From an uncultured Collinsella sp. (lineage in GTDB: Bacteria; Actinomycetota; Coriobacteriia; Coriobacteriales; Coriobacteriaceae): a stretch of DNA of 6,187 bases. Each line of letters starts with the position of its first letter. Within the stretch, counting starts at the first letter, position 1. Under the pieces are notes generated by a model, which saw nothing but the letters and a program-made list of their open reading frames with translations, searched no databases and was not told the DNA's origin. The stretch lies in assembly GCA_900556515.1 (NCBI GenBank), contig USPH01000089.1:1-6187 (forward strand), read 5' to 3'. Below, piece after piece: positions 1 to 6,144 of the stretch. The position numbers were made by a program, and so were the translations under genes.

Positions 1-8
1 GAAATGTA

Positions 9-1898
9 ATGAACGGAGTTTTGCTCATGGTTGTGGCCGCGGCGGTGCTCGCCTGCGGCTATCTGGGCTACGGCCGCTGGCTGGCCAACAAGTGGGGCGT
101 TGACAAAGAGGCCCTCACGCCGGCCAAGCGCATGAAGGACGGCAACAGCTTCTCGCCCGTCTCCGCCTTCACCGCGTTCTCGCACCAGTTCAGCTCGATC
201 TGCGGTGCTGGTCCTGTTACGGGTACGATCGTCGCCATGGCCTTTGGCTGGCTGCCCGTCGTGCTCTGGGTCCTCGTCGGCGGCATCTTCTTTGGTGCCG
301 TCCACGACTTTGGTGCTCTGTACGCTTCGATGAAGAACAACGGCAAGTCGCTCGCTCAGCTCATCGAGAAGTACATCGGCAAGACCGGCCGTCGCCTGTT
401 CCTGCTGTTCTGCTGGCTGTTCTGCATCATCGTCATCGCCGCCTTCACCGACATGGTCTGCAAGACGTTCATGTTCACCCCGGCCGTTGACGCTTCTGGT
501 ACTGCTACCGGTGCCATCGACTTCACCAAGTCCTATGCCGCCGGCTGCGCTGGTACCATCTCCATCCTGTTCACCTTTGTCGCTATCGCCTTTGGTTGGG
601 CCCAGAAGAAGTTCAACCTCACCGGCGCTGCCGAGTTCGTCACCGGCGTGGTCCTCATGGTTCTCATGTTCGCCGTCGGTATGCAGTTCCCGGTCTACCT
701 GGATAAGTTCCAGTGGTTCGCCGTCGTCATGGTCTACCTGGTCTTCGCTGGCGCTATGCCCATCCAGATGCTCAAGACCCCGCGTGACTACCTCACTTCC
801 ATCATGATGATCGTCATGATCGTCTGCGCTGTCCTCGGCATCGTCGTCCTGGGTGTCAACGGTCAGGCCACTATCACCGCTCCGGTCTTCACCGGCTTCT
901 CCACTGCCTCCGGCATGATGTTCCCGGTCCTGTTCGTCTCCGTCGCATGCGGTGCTCTCTCCGGTTTCCACAGCCTCGTTTCTTCCGGCACCTCTTCCAA
1001 GCAGGTCGAGAAGGAGCAGGACGCCGTCAAGGTCGGTTACGGCGCCATGATCGTCGAGTCCTTCGTCGGCATCCTTGCCATCATCGTCGCCGGCATCATG
1101 TTCTCCGATATGAACACCGCCGGTACTGGCGCCCTCAATGCTGGTGTCGCTTCCACCCCGTTCCAGATCTTCGCCGCTGGCATCTCCCGCGGCATGCAGG
1201 CCTTCGGTGTTGACGGCACGCTCGCTACTGTCTTCATGACCATGAACGTCTCCGCTCTGGCCCTGACCTCGCTCGACGCCGTCGCCCGCATCGCCCGCAC
1301 CTCGTTCTCCGAGTTCTTTGCCCAGACCAACGACGCCCTGGCCATCGAGTCCAAGGCTGGCTACATGAAGGTCCTCGGCAACCCCTGGTTCGCCACGGTT
1401 GTCACCCTGCTTCCCGGTCTCGCCCTCGCTTTTGGTGGCTATGCCAACATCTGGCCGCTCTTTGGTGCTTCCAACCAGCTGCTCGGCGGCATGACCATGA
1501 TCACCCTCGCCGTGTTCTGCAAGTGCACCGGCCGCAAGGGCTGGATGCTCTACGTGCCCGTCGCCTTCCTGCTCTGCTGCACCTTCACCTCGCTGGTCCA
1601 GAGCGCCATGGGCTGCATGACCGCCGTCCAGGCCTACGGTTTCTTCGGTACCATCCCGGCTACCGCCACCACGGCCGCCGTCTCCGTCGCCGCCACCAAG
1701 GGCCTGCAGCTCGTCTTTGCCGTCCTGCTGATGGTCCTGGGCCTCATCGTTGCCGTCAACTGCCTCAAGGAGTTCTTCGGCAAGGAGGCCGGCTCCATGC
1801 CCGACGAGGAGCCCGAGTGGTCCGAGATGGGCAAGGCCGAGTACGGCCGCGCCGCTGCCGCCGAGGCTCCTGCCGACGCCGAGGCCGCCAAGGCTTAG
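9..1898 (+). CDS. cstA: CstA-family carbon starvation transporter (pyruvate/peptide uptake)
   Basis: This 629-residue polytopic inner-membrane protein matches the CstA/BtsT family, whose studied members take up pyruvate (proton-coupled) or peptides during nutrient limitation. Seen in the sequence: LTPAKRMKDG (37-45), the family's TPA...DG segment; SHQFSSICGAGPVTG (58-72) followed by FGWLPVVLW (79-87) and GAVHDFGALYASMKNNGKS (96-114); CGALSGFHSLVSSGTSSKQ (314-332); SLDAVARIAR (421-430); and PLFGASNQLLGG (483-494). Many hydrophobic segments run from residue 3 to about 585, then a polar Glu/Ala-rich cytoplasmic-looking tail (592-629). It is somewhat shorter than E. coli CstA (about 700). The ATG at 9 directly follows an out-of-use ATG-TAA at 4-9; the ribosome binding site and promoter lie outside the window. 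Codons are overwhelmingly C-ending (CTC, GTC, ATC, ACC), typical of high expression. Substrate cannot be decided from sequence; a btsT-like assignment is equally possible. Confidence 0.93.
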   Translation: MNGVLLMVVAAAVLACGYLGYGRWLANKWGVDKEALTPAKRMKDGNSFSPVSAFTAFSHQFSSICGAGPVTGTIVAMAFGWLPVVLWVLVGGIFFGAVHDFGALYASMKNNGKSLAQLIEKYIGKTGRRLFLLFCWLFCIIVIAAFTDMVCKTFMFTPAVDASGTATGAIDFTKSYAAGCAGTISILFTFVAIAFGWAQKKFNLTGAAEFVTGVVLMVLMFAVGMQFPVYLDKFQWFAVVMVYLVFAGAMPIQMLKTPRDYLTSIMMIVMIVCAVLGIVVLGVNGQATITAPVFTGFSTASGMMFPVLFVSVACGALSGFHSLVSSGTSSKQVEKEQDAVKVGYGAMIVESFVGILAIIVAGIMFSDMNTAGTGALNAGVASTPFQIFAAGISRGMQAFGVDGTLATVFMTMNVSALALTSLDAVARIARTSFSEFFAQTNDALAIESKAGYMKVLGNPWFATVVTLLPGLALAFGGYANIWPLFGASNQLLGGMTMITLAVFCKCTGRKGWMLYVPVAFLLCCTFTSLVQSAMGCMTAVQAYGFFGTIPATATTAAVSVAATKGLQLVFAVLLMVLGLIVAVNCLKEFFGKEAGSMPDEEPEWSEMGKAEYGRAAAAEAPADAEAAKA

Positions 1899-1937
1899 TC
1901 GACCTGACGAGTTGAACGTCACATCTATATGACTCGG

Positions 1938-1977
1938 AAAGACCGGGTCCGCGACTTCGCGGGCTCGGTCTTTTTTT
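1938..1977 (+). terminator. Rho-independent terminator of the cstA gene
   Basis: A 16-bp stem pairs AAAGACCGGGTCCGCG (1938-1953) with CGCGGGCTCGGTCTTT (1958-1973), with two G-U wobbles and an ACTT loop. It ends in a run of seven T (1971-1977). It lies 39 bases after the transporter stop codon and should end that transcript before the next gene. Confidence 0.93.
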
Positions 1978-2018
1978 CATGCAAAAGCGGGTGACGCTCG
2001 AGTGTTCTCGCAGATGTT

Positions 2019-2048
2019 TTGCATGGATAAGGGCGCGCGTTGTACCAT
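2019..2048 (+). promoter_or_regulatory. Possible promoter of the JetD-like gene
   Basis: A weak -35-like TTGCAT (2019-2024) and a -10-like TACCAT (2043-2048) are separated by 18 bases. They sit just after the upstream terminator and 34 bases before the chosen GTG start. A promoter is expected here because the terminator isolates the gene from cstA, but neither box is close to consensus. Two CATATG palindromes (2046-2051 and 2066-2071) overlap and follow the -10 and could be operator half-sites. Confidence 0.25.
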
Positions 2049-2071
2049 ATGGACGTATATGTGTGCATATG

Positions 2072-2078
2072 AAAGGGG
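2072..2078 (+). promoter_or_regulatory. Ribosome binding site deciding the GTG start at 2083
   Basis: AAAGGGG lies four bases (CCCC) before GTG at 2083. It is the best Shine-Dalgarno match near the 5' end of this reading frame. In-frame ATGs at 2002 and 2059 have no comparable purine-rich sequence at the right distance. The spacing is a little short, and GGGGCCCC is self-complementary. Confidence 0.6.
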
Positions 2079-2082
2079 CCCC

Positions 2083-4266
2083 GTGGCCAAGACGGTATAT
2101 TCCGATAACCAAAATAATGTCGATGCCCTGGCTGAGCGTCTGAGCAGCCAGACGTCGCTTTCTGCCGAGCGTGCCAAGCTGGTTGCCTACGACCTGCTTT
2201 GCCGCAAGGCGCTCAAGATTAAGTCGAGTGCGCTGGCGCAAATTTTTCGCTCCGTCGATAAGGAATGTGACACCAAGGCGATGCGCGATGAGCTTATCGC
2301 GGCAAATATCGTGACAAAGATCGAGGGTAGCGGCATTAGCGGGCGCCCGGCGTTCTATACCATCAATGCCGAGATCCGCGATGCCCAGGAGCAGCCTGCC
2401 GAGTCCGTCGAGGATTTTGTCGTCGAGGATTCCGCTGACGTGCCTGCTGTGGAAGAAGCTGCTCCGCGTGAGCATGTCGATACCGATGAGTTGCTCGATG
2501 AGAACGTCGTGCGTGCCTTTACGGCCAAGGCAGGACGCGGCGGTTTTGGCGGGGGCGGCAAGCGCGATGCGCAGCGCCGCGCCCAGCAGGAGCGCTTCCG
2601 TCGCGCCGTCGCTCAAAAGGATGGGGCCGTTACCGAGGTTGTCGAGAACGAGCCCGTCTCCGAGCCGCAGGAGTCTGTGAAAGAGCAAAAGTCCGCTGAG
2701 CCTCAGGAACCCAAGCGTCGCCGCGGTGCGCATTTTAGGGCCGAGCAGCAGGATGTTGTGCGCGAGGCCGAAGAGACTGCCGAAGTTGCGGACGATTCTG
2801 AGAAGCCGGCCAAGAAGGCCTCAGACTCGTGTCGTCCCGGTCGCGGCTTTGCAGGTCGCGCGTACCCCGTAAAGCGCCAGGAGAAGGTTAATCAGGTTCC
2901 GGAGGTGCGGGCCGAGAAGGCCGTGAAGCCTGCCGAGTCGGGAGTTCGTGAACAGAAGCCTGTTGATGAGCAGACTGCGTCCGATACGGAGACCCAGGGC
3001 CAGCAACCTGCGGTTGAACAGACGGGGGAGGGTGCTTCGAGCAAGCCTCGCCGCCGTCGCCATCGTGGGGGCCGCAGTTCCCATGCCGAGACTGCAGCCG
3101 AGAAGACCACGCCGCAGGACGAGGATGCGAAGGTCGAGGTTTCTTCGGGGCAGCCTAAGCGCCAGCGGGCGAAGGAGAGTAAGTCCGATCGTCCGCAGAA
3201 GCAGGCGTCTATGCCGAAGCGCGAGCGCAATTCCCAAGGCGATTCTAAGCGCAAGTCTCAGAAGAAGCCGGAGTCTGCCGCAGCAGATACTGCTGCCCAG
3301 CAGCCCAAGTCGGCCGTTCACGGCGAGGTCTCGGCGTTTGCCCTTGCCCGCGTTTTAGGCAGGCAGCTGCTCAAAGTTGTCCCTACGCCCACGGCGCTCT
3401 CTAAGATCAAGGAGCAGCAGACTCAAATTGTTAAGGTCGAGGGCAAGGACGGCAAAAAGGCTCCGCAGCGCACTCAGCACAACGAGATGTCCAACCGCAA
3501 GATTGCCGAGGAAATTGCGATCATCCAGGCTTGGATTGAGCAGAATCGCGGTGCCGACACGCCGGTCGCTTCGCGTCGCCAGCGCGCCTACCAGATTTTT
3601 AACGATGAGAAGGCCTTTGACGGCAAGCACGGCGAGCGCCTGATTCGGCGTATGACCGAAAAAGGTATCAGCATGCAGGCGATTAAGGTCGCCCCCAACC
3701 GCCCCGTGCACTTTACGGGTTTCTTTACGCTGGGCGCCGACAAGCCGTTCATTATGGTCGAGAACCTAGACACCTATGACGAAATCGTCAAGCTCCTGCG
3801 CGGCCGCAAGCACGCCAAGCTTTTTGGCACCAAGGTGGGCGGCGTGATCTTTGGCGGTGGCTGCAAGGCGAGCGTTTCGCACGCACTGGATGATTATCTG
3901 GCCGAGATCGGCTATCGCTTTAACTATGTCTACTACGTGGGCGACATCGACCGAGAGGGTGCGCGCATTGTCGAGCAGACCCGTAACGCCAATGTGGTAG
4001 AGATTCGCCTGCATGCCGGTATGTATCGCGCCATGCTTGCCGAGCACAAGCGTCGCGTGAAGGCCGGCGGAGAGTGCGAACCCGCAGCTGCCAACCAGGG
4101 TGTGCCGCAGAACCTGGCGGCGACGATCAAGGATCTGCCCATGGTCACGCGCGTGCAGTTCCGCAACGTGCTGCGCGAGGGCGGACGCATTCCACAGGAG
4201 ATTCTGATGACCGCCGACTATCGGGATGGCGACTCGGGAAGCTTCGACCGCATGCTGAACAATTAG
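2083..4266 (+). CDS. Stand-alone JetD-like TOPRIM (DUF2220) protein with winged-helix N-terminus and long charged linker
   Basis: This 727-residue protein starts at GTG 2083; extending to ATG 2002 would add 27 residues of unlikely sequence. Residues about 15-100 look like a winged helix: several helices, then the wing-like IVTKIEGSGISGRPAFYTIN. Residues about 100-410 are low-complexity, rich in E, K, R, Q, A and P, and probably disordered. They carry an RGG-type patch (151-161), KRRR (211-214) and PRRRRHRGGR (322-331). Residues about 416-727 carry what I recognise as the JetD C-terminal/DUF2220 pattern: IFNDEKAF (505-512, family IFGDEK-like), VENLDTYDE (TOPRIM glutamate E560), FGGGCK (590-595), YYVGDIDREG (TOPRIM DxD, D621/D623), MYRAML (647-652) and IPQE (703-706). 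In Wadjet, JetD is the nuclease that cuts plasmid DNA extruded by the JetABC SMC complex. All apparent TOPRIM acidic residues are kept, so metal-dependent DNA cleavage is plausible but inferred. No jetABC genes are present here. Family assignment is from memory of motifs. Confidence 0.85.
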   Translation: MAKTVYSDNQNNVDALAERLSSQTSLSAERAKLVAYDLLCRKALKIKSSALAQIFRSVDKECDTKAMRDELIAANIVTKIEGSGISGRPAFYTINAEIRDAQEQPAESVEDFVVEDSADVPAVEEAAPREHVDTDELLDENVVRAFTAKAGRGGFGGGGKRDAQRRAQQERFRRAVAQKDGAVTEVVENEPVSEPQESVKEQKSAEPQEPKRRRGAHFRAEQQDVVREAEETAEVADDSEKPAKKASDSCRPGRGFAGRAYPVKRQEKVNQVPEVRAEKAVKPAESGVREQKPVDEQTASDTETQGQQPAVEQTGEGASSKPRRRRHRGGRSSHAETAAEKTTPQDEDAKVEVSSGQPKRQRAKESKSDRPQKQASMPKRERNSQGDSKRKSQKKPESAAADTAAQQPKSAVHGEVSAFALARVLGRQLLKVVPTPTALSKIKEQQTQIVKVEGKDGKKAPQRTQHNEMSNRKIAEEIAIIQAWIEQNRGADTPVASRRQRAYQIFNDEKAFDGKHGERLIRRMTEKGISMQAIKVAPNRPVHFTGFFTLGADKPFIMVENLDTYDEIVKLLRGRKHAKLFGTKVGGVIFGGGCKASVSHALDDYLAEIGYRFNYVYYVGDIDREGARIVEQTRNANVVEIRLHAGMYRAMLAEHKRRVKAGGECEPAAANQGVPQNLAATIKDLPMVTRVQFRNVLREGGRIPQEILMTADYRDGDSGSFDRMLNN

Positions 4267-4268
4267 TT

Positions 4269-4290
4269 CCGCCGTTCTACCGAACGGCGG
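4269..4290 (+). terminator. Hairpin after the JetD-like gene (probable terminator)
   Basis: A perfect 9-bp stem, CCGCCGTTC (4269-4277) with GAACGGCGG (4282-4290), has a TACC loop and begins two bases after the stop codon. No T-run follows (TCCTCTC), so it is either an atypical terminator or an mRNA 3'-end stabiliser. Confidence 0.55.
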
Positions 4291-4305
4291 TCCTCTCGAC
4301 GCTGC

Positions 4306-4405
4306 GAGGGGCCCTGGCACGGCAATCTGACGTTCAACTTCGGCGGCGCGACCAGAAGGTCGGCGCCGCCTTGTTTCACGTCACCTTGCCATGCCAGGGC
4401 CCCTC
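4306..4405. repeat. 100-nt long imperfect palindrome (MITE/REP-like element or structured RNA)
   Basis: The outer arms GAGGGGCCCTGGCA (4306-4319) and TGCCAGGGCCCCTC (4392-4405) are perfect 14-bp inverted repeats. Pairing continues inward: GGCAA/TTGCC (4321-4325/4386-4390), GACGT/ACGTC (4329-4333/4378-4382), AAC/GTT (4336-4338/4373-4375 region), then a GC-rich core GGCGGCG...GACC/GGTC...CGCCGCC closing on an AGAA loop (4354-4357). Small symmetric mismatches separate the stems. The 7-mer CCTCTCG occurs at 4292-4298 and again at 4402-4408, but the second overlaps the arm, so it is not a clean target duplication. No transposase is encoded. Copy number elsewhere in the genome cannot be seen from here. 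Confidence 0.75.
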
Positions 4406-4561
4406 TCGCTGTCACGTCCAAAACATCGGGGCTAGTGGCCTCCTGTTCGTGCGGAACTCGCGATAAACCTAAGCCGGTGCCCCCGCTCTCCCGGGGCCTG
4501 TGGCTACTTGGTTGTCGCAAGCGGCTCGCTTTTCGGAACTGGGCTGATGATTTCTAGATGT
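4406..4561. other. Intergenic spacer with only minor hairpins
   Basis: No credible gene was found on either strand. Two weak hairpins are visible: GCCCC/GGGGC (4479-4483/4493-4497), and AAGCG/CGCTT with a GCT loop just upstream of TTCGG near 4519-4532. Open frames crossing this stretch overlap the palindrome and lack ribosome binding sites. Confidence 0.5.
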
Positions 4562-4562
4562 A

Positions 4563-4603
4563 AGGCGCTCTTGGTCCTAACGGGCCTGGGGCGCCTATCT
4601 TTT
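4563..4603 (+). terminator. GC-rich two-tier hairpin followed by a T-rich tract
   Basis: AGGCGC (4563-4568) pairs with GCGCCT (4591-4596). Inside, GGTCC pairs with GGGCC (one U-G pair) around a TAAC loop, and the segments between can partly pair by G-U wobbles. ATCTTTT follows (4597-4603). This has the form of a weak intrinsic terminator or an attenuator, but no gene obviously ends just upstream. Confidence 0.4.
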
Positions 4604-4604
4604 G

Positions 4605-4641
4605 GAGGTAGATTTTTGGGACATGCCTGAAAATCTACCTC
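4605..4641. repeat. Perfect 12-bp inverted repeat
   Basis: GAGGTAGATTTT (4605-4616) and AAAATCTACCTC (4630-4641) are exact reverse complements around a 13-base loop. In RNA the loop could close further through T-G, G-T, G-C and G-C pairs, leaving ACATG. It lies directly between the GC-rich hairpin and the two tandem inverted repeats, so it could be an operator, a leader hairpin, or part of a dispersed repeat. Confidence 0.7.
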
Positions 4642-4700
4642 AAACTTCTAGTGTAGGACGAGAAGTTGTAGCTGAAACTTCTCTTGTAGGACGAGAAGTT
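4642..4700. repeat. Two tandem inverted repeats at 33-bp period (candidate operator)
   Basis: Unit one pairs AACTTCT (4643-4649) with AGAAGTT (4661-4667). Unit two pairs AACTTCTC (4676-4683) with GAGAAGTT (4693-4700). The units share AAACTTCT at the left and the 16-mer TGTAGGACGAGAAGTT at the right (4652-4667 and 4685-4700), exactly 33 bases apart, about three helical turns. The second unit occupies the expected -35 position of the ATPase promoter, so binding of a dimeric regulator there would be expected to control it. Confidence 0.75.
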
Positions 4701-4701
4701 A

Positions 4702-4724
4702 TATACTCAAGATGTTGAAAGGAG
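4702..4724 (+). promoter_or_regulatory. -10 box and ribosome binding site of the ATPase gene
   Basis: TATACT (4702-4707) is a good -10 hexamer immediately after the second inverted repeat. The position 17 bases upstream reads TTCTCT, a poor -35, suggesting activator dependence or a weak promoter. GAAAGGAG (4717-4724) is a strong Shine-Dalgarno sequence six bases before the ATG at 4731. If the -10 is used, the 5' leader is very short. Confidence 0.5.
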
Positions 4725-4730
4725 AGCATT

Positions 4731-6101
4731 ATGGCGCCTACAGCGTTGGGTATTGCAGAGATTGTTGCCGAGGCCCGTTCCTTTGAGATTCCTCACGTCG
4801 TGCATCGAGACGATGCCATCAGTGATCTTCCTGAGCCAAAGCCGTTCAATCTTGTCCATATCATCACGGGTATCAGGCGCTGCGGCAAAACGTTCTATGC
4901 GTTTCAATGGATTCGTCGCCTTATCGATCGCGGTGTCGATGCCGAGCGTATCTTCTATTTCAATTTTGCTGATGACCGTCTTCGACCGGCGCCGGACACG
5001 CTCATGAGCGACATTTTGGAAGAGTATTGGCGGCAGGTTCCCTCAGCGCGAACGAAAGGCTGTTATCTCTTTCTGGATGAGGTGCAGGAGACCGATGGCT
5101 GGCAGGGCGTTTGTCAGCGTTTGGCGGAGCACGAGAGCGTAACGCTTGTTATCACCGGATCGTCCTCAAAACTATCTGCCGATGAAATAGCGACGCAGTT
5201 TCGCGGTCGCTCGCAAGAGCACGCTATGCATCCGCTTTCATTCCGCGAGTATTGTGCGTTTCATCACATTGAAACGCCGGATATGTCTACTAGTGCTGGG
5301 GCTCCAGCTGTTTCTCCGCAGCGGCGAACTGATCTGGAATCGGCATATGACCGTTATCTCATAGAGGGTGGCTTTCCTGGGGTTCAGGAGCTTGATGCCG
5401 GTTCGCGTATTCAGATGCTTCAAGCCTATTTGCGAGATGTTGTTGCACGAGACATTCTCGAGCGGAGCGGGCGCACGGATATCGCTCTTGCCAACCAAGT
5501 AGGGCTCTTCTGCCTTCGAAACACGGGTTGCGACCTTTCGGTTAACAGTTTGTTGGAAGCCTTAAAGTCTGTCGGATATCGAGCGTCATGGGAAAAAATA
5601 AACGAACTCGTTCGTTTATTCCAGCAGGCTCATCTCATTGGATTACTTCCGGAGTATTCAACTTCTTTGGCTCCTAAGACAACGACAACAGACAAGGTCT
5701 ATGCCGTCGACCAGGGGATGGCATATGCAACATCGCGTGCTAATCAGCAGGATATAGGAAAGCGTTTGGAGACTGCGATTTATGCCGAACTCATGCGCCG
5801 TACGGCAAACGGCCGGTTGGAAACGGTGACTTCATTTACGGCTCCAACGCAAGCACGAGAAAAAGTTGATTTCTTGGTCGGCGACGCTTTGGCATCGGAA
5901 CCATACGCGCTTTACCAGGTGACAGTCGATATGACGGCAGAGAAAACGCGCAGGCGTGAAGTTGGTTCCCTTGAGGTTGCTATGGTAAAAACCGGTATCA
6001 AGGATGCCAATATCATCACGCTGCGCGAGGCGACCCAGATCAAAACGGAGCATGGCGTCATCGAGGTTATTCCCGCATGGAAATGGTCGCTTGGTCTGTA
6101 A
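4731..6101 (+). CDS. AAA_14 / DUF4143 family ATP-binding protein
   Basis: This 456-residue protein has the family's usual two-part layout and length. The N-terminal P-loop ATPase carries Walker A GIRRCGKT (47-54, K53 and T54), Walker B YLFLDEVQ (112-119, D116 and E117), sensor-like ITGSSS (141-146), and a conserved FRGR (157-160) with possible arginine-finger residues followed by PLSFREY (168-174). The C-terminal DUF4143 part has RYLIEGGFPGVQE (208-220), YLRDVVARDILER (233-245), a winged-helix-like middle (about 250-310), and a PD-(D/E)xK-like end: LETAIYAELMRR (346-357), EKVDFLVGD (377-385), YQVTVDM (395-401). The usual final lysine is T398, so the nuclease centre looks degenerate. The biological role of this widespread family is not settled; defence, toxin-antitoxin and transport links have been suggested. 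ATG 4731 is fixed by a strong ribosome binding site. Codon use is far less biased and more AT-rich than in the cstA gene, consistent with an accessory, possibly acquired gene. Confidence 0.9.
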   Translation: MAPTALGIAEIVAEARSFEIPHVVHRDDAISDLPEPKPFNLVHIITGIRRCGKTFYAFQWIRRLIDRGVDAERIFYFNFADDRLRPAPDTLMSDILEEYWRQVPSARTKGCYLFLDEVQETDGWQGVCQRLAEHESVTLVITGSSSKLSADEIATQFRGRSQEHAMHPLSFREYCAFHHIETPDMSTSAGAPAVSPQRRTDLESAYDRYLIEGGFPGVQELDAGSRIQMLQAYLRDVVARDILERSGRTDIALANQVGLFCLRNTGCDLSVNSLLEALKSVGYRASWEKINELVRLFQQAHLIGLLPEYSTSLAPKTTTTDKVYAVDQGMAYATSRANQQDIGKRLETAIYAELMRRTANGRLETVTSFTAPTQAREKVDFLVGDALASEPYALYQVTVDMTAEKTRRREVGSLEVAMVKTGIKDANIITLREATQIKTEHGVIEVIPAWKWSLGL

Positions 6102-6109
6102 TGCTACGC

Positions 6110-6125
6110 CGGCCCGCCGGGGCCG
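6110..6125 (+). repeat. Short GC-rich hairpin after the ATPase gene
   Basis: CGGCCC (6110-6115) and GGGCCG (6120-6125) pair perfectly around GCCG, starting nine bases after the stop codon. No T-run follows, so it may only stabilise the mRNA end. Confidence 0.4.
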
Positions 6126-6144
6126 CACGGCACCATGTTGATGA

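Noticed and set aside
2002..2082. Upstream ATG at 2002 (or 2059) as start of the JetD-like gene
   Set aside because: The added residues are unlike a domain start, overlap the likely promoter, and have no good ribosome binding site; GTG 2083 has AAAGGGG in front.
1765..2733. Long minus-strand open frame of 322 codons
   Set aside because: It runs antisense through the end of cstA, the intrinsic terminator and the start of the JetD-like gene, and its sequence is Arg/Leu-rich shadow coding from GC-rich codons.
2821..3321. Minus-strand 166-codon open frame inside the charged linker
   Set aside because: Its Leu/Arg-rich repetitive sequence is the expected antisense reading of the Glu/Lys/Gln-rich linker codons.
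4306..4405. Integron attC site
   Set aside because: The imperfect palindrome is superficially similar, but the outer ends lack the GTTRRRY/RYYYAAC core sites and no integrase is present.
4292..4408. 7-bp target-site duplication CCTCTCG flanking the palindrome
   Set aside because: The right copy overlaps the inverted-repeat arm and the left copy is eight bases away from the other arm, so the geometry does not fit an insertion.
4263..4520. Minus-strand 85-codon open frame in the intergenic gap
   Set aside because: It is built mostly from the 100-nt palindrome; both strands give similar peptides because the DNA is self-complementary, and no ribosome binding site is visible.
4642..4700. CRISPR array
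   Set aside because: Only two repeat units with a very short interval that is not spacer-like, and no cas genes; promoter-proximal operator repeats explain it better.
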